Shown: positions 51,101-52,932 of the stretch, piece by piece
How positions within the stretch are numbered: the stretch's first letter is position 1
How the letters are laid out: each line of letters begins with the position of its first letter
NCBI RefSeq assembly: GCF_002067275.1
Contig: NZ_MVQX01000030.1
Span: forward strand, 1 to 52,932
Direction of reading: 5' to 3'
DNA from: Methanomethylovorans sp. PtaU1.Bin093
Lineage (GTDB): Archaea; Halobacteriota; Methanosarcinia; Methanosarcinales; Methanosarcinaceae
Length of the DNA stretch: 52,932 nt
Made by a program: the position numbers and the translations under genes
The notes under the pieces: model-generated
Seen by the model: the letters and a program-made list of their open reading frames with translations, nothing else
Told to the model about the DNA's origin: nothing
The model's database searches: none

Positions 51101-52128
51101 GTCACATTTGTGAAAGCTTCAATAGCCTCCTCGTACATTCCAAGCTCATTGAAAAGTGCTCCTTTATCATTCCATATCCTGGCATCTTCCGGACGTATCT
51201 CCAGTGCCCTGTCAAATGCTTCTAGAGCTTTCTGGAACCTTCCCAACTTCCACAGAACAGTAGCCTTACTGTACCAGGCTTCAGCATTCTGCGGCTCCAG
51301 TTTAAGTGCTTTGTCATATTCTGCAAGTGCCTCTTCGTTACTTCCAAGAGTTTCATGAGCCAAACCTTTGCCATACCATGCCTGTGCAAAATCTGGTTTT
51401 AGTTCAAGTGTTTTATCGAAAGCTTCCAGTGCTTCAGTATATTTACCCACTTTGATGCAGGCCTTGCCTTTGCCTTCCCACGCATCGACCATTGAAGTCT
51501 TGATCTCAGTGGCCTTCTCAAATGCTTCCAGTGCGTCCCAGTATTTTCCGAGCTGCAACAGAGCTTTTCCTTGCCCGTTCCATGCCTGGGCAAGTGTGGG
51601 ATCAAGTTGCAGTGCTTTACAATAGTTCTCTAATGCATCTGCATAGTTACTTATCTCAGCTAATGTGAAAGCCTTGTTATTCCATGCATTAGCATAGTTA
51701 GAATCTATCTTTAATGCTTCATCGAACTCAAGAGATGCTTCCTCAAGTGAACCTGCACAGTAAAATCCAATACCACAGTTAAGGTGGTATGCTGCAGAGA
51801 GTTCACAATCAAGGATAGTTGCAAATCTACTATAGTCACACAGTGAAACAAATTCCTTTTTTATTTGCGGAGGTATGTCGGTATTTGGAAGTGTGTTGAA
51901 TTGTTCAAAATCCACATCCGATATATCTACCTTATGTGTGAAGGACTCTTTCAGCTGTCGGATCTTTTTTTCTAATTCTTCTCTTTTCTTATGTTCCATA
52001 ATTAAAAGATATAACAATGAAATCGTTGAAACTATTAGGAAGTAAAGAAGTAAGTTCCCTCCAAGTGTAACTACCATGAGATCACGTTCCGTTTTAAGAA
52101 ATATATCTATAATTAATATATTGTTCAC
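48148..52128 (-). CDS. Giant membrane-anchored TPR-repeat protein
   Basis: 1326-aa protein. One N-terminal transmembrane helix (about residues 24-43, LLLYFLIVSTISLLYLLIM), a charged helix (EHKKREELEKKIRQLKES), then from about residue 110 some 34-35 tandem TPR units of 34 residues to near the C-terminus. The unit is roughly AWYNKGxxLxxLGKxEEALEAFEKALELDP, and many copies are very similar, so the tail is one long superhelix on one side of the membrane. It has no enzymatic domain. ATG 52128 is followed by an internal Met (MVVTLGG, residue 18) as an alternative start. The topology by the basic residues after the helix suggests a cytoplasmic repeat tail. It probably is a scaffold for a large complex. 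The gene converges on the tRNA and lies next to an integrase. Confidence 0.92.
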   Translation of the reverse strand: MNNILIIDIFLKTERDLMVVTLGGNLLLYFLIVSTISLLYLLIMEHKKREELEKKIRQLKESFTHKVDISDVDFEQFNTLPNTDIPPQIKKEFVSLCDYSRFATILDCELSAAYHLNCGIGFYCAGSLEEASLEFDEALKIDSNYANAWNNKAFTLAEISNYADALENYCKALQLDPTLAQAWNGQGKALLQLGKYWDALEAFEKATEIKTSMVDAWEGKGKACIKVGKYTEALEAFDKTLELKPDFAQAWYGKGLAHETLGSNEEALAEYDKALKLEPQNAEAWYSKATVLWKLGRFQKALEAFDRALEIRPEDARIWNDKGALFNELGMYEEAIEAFTNVTDIEPDNAKIWFNKGTLLEKLGRNEEALQSHIRATEIEPKLTEAWYEKGKVYETLGQQQSALEAFTRATDLQPDNAQAWYSRGILLQKLERAEEALESYEKALDHEPDITGAWYGKAVILAELGKHEKALAAFKKVTDLDPENLQAWYNRGKILAESGKYLEALAALENASSNDDNKAGIWYYKGIAYEGLEKNEKALEAFANTTELEPDNAQAWYRLGNVHERFGKCEEALHDYERSLKINANLFDVWGSKGRALLKLGQYSDSLDAFERTLDLDPQHADIWYSKGEALSKLERHEDALEAFTEASKLDPENVQAWYYKGKMLTELGKNQDAIEAFEKVVRIRPQHSEAWYSMGLIRISTGKQHKALDCFLKVLEIDPKIGPAWYNKGVILGDQGDHEEALIALRKASELEPGNAQFFNRLGMTLAELGQYEEALHNYQKALEIDPELPRGLFNQAVVFAGMGKYEEAVASYQKMVVSEPEFAQAWSNMGSAFAELGRYTEAMGSYDKALELRPNCAEAWYNRATTLSKLEKYDDALENYQRALDLEPEMADAWCGKGIIYEKLERYQQALEAFERAKSLKPSFAEAWKGTGSTLIKLQRYDDALKALEKALKIKPDFSEAWNGKCMALNHLGNYQKALEAFEKAVELHPDYADAWNSRGMVLSNMGKYEEALNSYKKALDLKPNHPDTLYNMGMVLNKLGKYGESLEHHQKALELKPDFAEAWREKGVALENMGKHEKSLEALEKSLALKPDLAKTWRDKGVTLAHLGKSIEALEAFEKATEIKPDYPEAWNSIGILLANLGRLQESLEALDKTIKLKPDNPRSWNTKGVVLSSLGRHEEAIKNFEKALELKPDFFEAWYNKGIDLGNLGNFQESLEAFDKVTMLKGDHAEAWNSKGAALANLGKFDEALENYQKAIELQPNFAEVWYNKACAYSRTGRNKEAIRSLKYAVELEKSYLEYALNDSDFENIRKEPEFMKIIED

Positions 52129-52396
52129 CTTTATAGATATATCCTACAAAAAAACTTAAGTGTAAGATTATATTGTTTAGTTCGTAGGTTTATATATGGC
52201 TAAATTATATTTTTTTAGATATTAGTAGTAATGCTCTTTGATAATTTATCTGATGCAGGATCACTCATAAAAATTACCCGCATAGTGATAAATAGTCTTG
52301 CTTCAACAAGAGGTAGACGAGTATGAAAATAATGTGATATTACTATAGAAAAAAAGCATAGAAATGTTTATCTTAACTTAGGCCATACTATAGAAC

Positions 52397-52932
52397 ATGG
52401 CAATAAAAAACTTTGACACTTGGATTGCCGACAGAGGCTCCGATTCTGATATTTTCAGAAAATTCTATATCAAGCTCAGTAATGAACAGTTGTCTCCAGC
52501 AAGTAGGGATACATATCTTCACAACCTGAATAGGATAATCACAACCGCGAGAACGGTATCGCCGGACATTGATTTCAGGAACCTGACTGTAGACTCAGTT
52601 GAAGAAATTGTTTTCGCAATCACTAGGAAGTATGGAGCAGGACCAGATAAGAAAGAGCAGAAGCATACGCTTTTTAGCCTAAAGATGGCTATGCGGAAGT
52701 ATTGCGAGTTATGTGGACCAGGCACCCTTGAAGACAGGACAAGGCTACGGGATACCATAAGGGTTAAAGCAATCCCGAAAGAGGAAACGAAAGAACATGA
52801 TGAACTTATAACAAGAGCTGAACTCGATAAAATGCTCAAAGCCTGTCCTCATCCCCGCGATGCCGCGTTAATCGCATTATTATACGATACAGGCGGACGT
52901 ATTGGGGAGATACTTGCTCTGAACATAGAACA
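52397..52932 (+). CDS. Tyrosine recombinase/integrase, 3'-truncated by window edge
   Basis: The frame from ATG 52397 (MAIKNFDTWIADRGSDSD) stays open to the window end: 178 residues. Residues 1-120 form the helical SAM-like core-binding domain with FYIKLSNEQLSPASRDTYLH (in part). The catalytic domain begins after ELITRAELDKMLKACPHPRD, and ALLYDTGGRIGEILALN carries the first catalytic Arg (R168). The remaining His, Arg and Tyr lie beyond the window. The sequence is the archaeal integrase type that serves proviruses and plasmids, or XerA-like chromosome dimer resolution; an N-terminal domain of this size fits both. It follows the TPR gene on the opposite strand after 268 bp. Confidence 0.88.
   Translation, partial: MAIKNFDTWIADRGSDSDIFRKFYIKLSNEQLSPASRDTYLHNLNRIITTARTVSPDIDFRNLTVDSVEEIVFAITRKYGAGPDKKEQKHTLFSLKMAMRKYCELCGPGTLEDRTRLRDTIRVKAIPKEETKEHDELITRAELDKMLKACPHPRDAALIALLYDTGGRIGEILALNIE

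Noticed and set aside
48148..52128. CRISPR-like periodic repeats of about 102 bp
   Set aside because: The period is that of 34-codon TPR units in one open frame, with no identical repeats and variable spacers.
47995..52932. tRNA-Arg as the attachment site of the integrase-bearing element
   Set aside because: No copy of the tRNA 3' end is visible near the integrase, and a large TPR gene lies between. It cannot be judged without sequence to the right.

Overview
The window is chromosomal DNA of a methanogenic euryarchaeon, most likely a member of the Methanosarcinaceae (Methanolobus, Methanomethylovorans or Methanococcoides type). The evidence is archaeal TBP, Nop5 and fibrillarin, Mre11/Rad50, beta-RFAP synthase of methanopterin synthesis, archaeal pilin N-termini, TATA-box promoters and a moderate base composition. 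Most of the window is ordinary gene-dense chromosome. The last 0.5 kb enters a tyrosine recombinase gene, so an integrated element may begin at or beyond the right edge.

Left part (1-9.3 kb): 3' part of argS, an unknown 115-aa gene, an msrB/WD40 pair, DUF1294, an AhpD-like gene divergent from a GIY-YIG/DUF123 gene, a 600-bp gap holding a potential structured RNA and a decayed methyltransferase pseudogene, an intact methyltransferase, thiC, an AglJ-like glycosyltransferase and tbp. Next (9.3-19.8 kb, all minus strand) comes the chromosome-maintenance block: an operon of a coiled-coil protein, smc, scpA and an unusually long scpB, and an overlapping mre11-rad50 pair.

Surface block (19.9-31.8 kb, plus strand): six tightly linked small pilin-like genes, a 1847-aa surface protein in which one VWA domain seems to be split by a second VWA and a repeat region, and a stand-alone type IV pilin. 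The six-gene cluster is bracketed by mre11 on the left and a short decayed copy of the mre11 promoter and first codons on the right, which records a duplication or insertion event.

Right part (31.8-52.9 kb): an XPD/DinG-type helicase; a GerW-DUF2953 pair like the ytfJ/ytfI pair of spore formers; an operon of beta-RFAP synthase, nop5 and fibrillarin; a small secreted/membrane/ArsR-type gene set behind two kinds of palindromic operator; a fasciclin protein; an ABC-2 transporter with a DUF5803 lipoprotein; an AAA ATPase-MBL pair; a zinc-ribbon DUF5817-like protein; rimI; a YchF-like GTPase with a catalytically degenerate cis-prenyltransferase (NgBR-like); tRNA-Arg(GCG); a giant membrane-anchored TPR protein; and the 5' part of an integrase.

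Family assignments are by recognition of motifs and sequence, without database searches. Promoter and RNA calls are read by eye.
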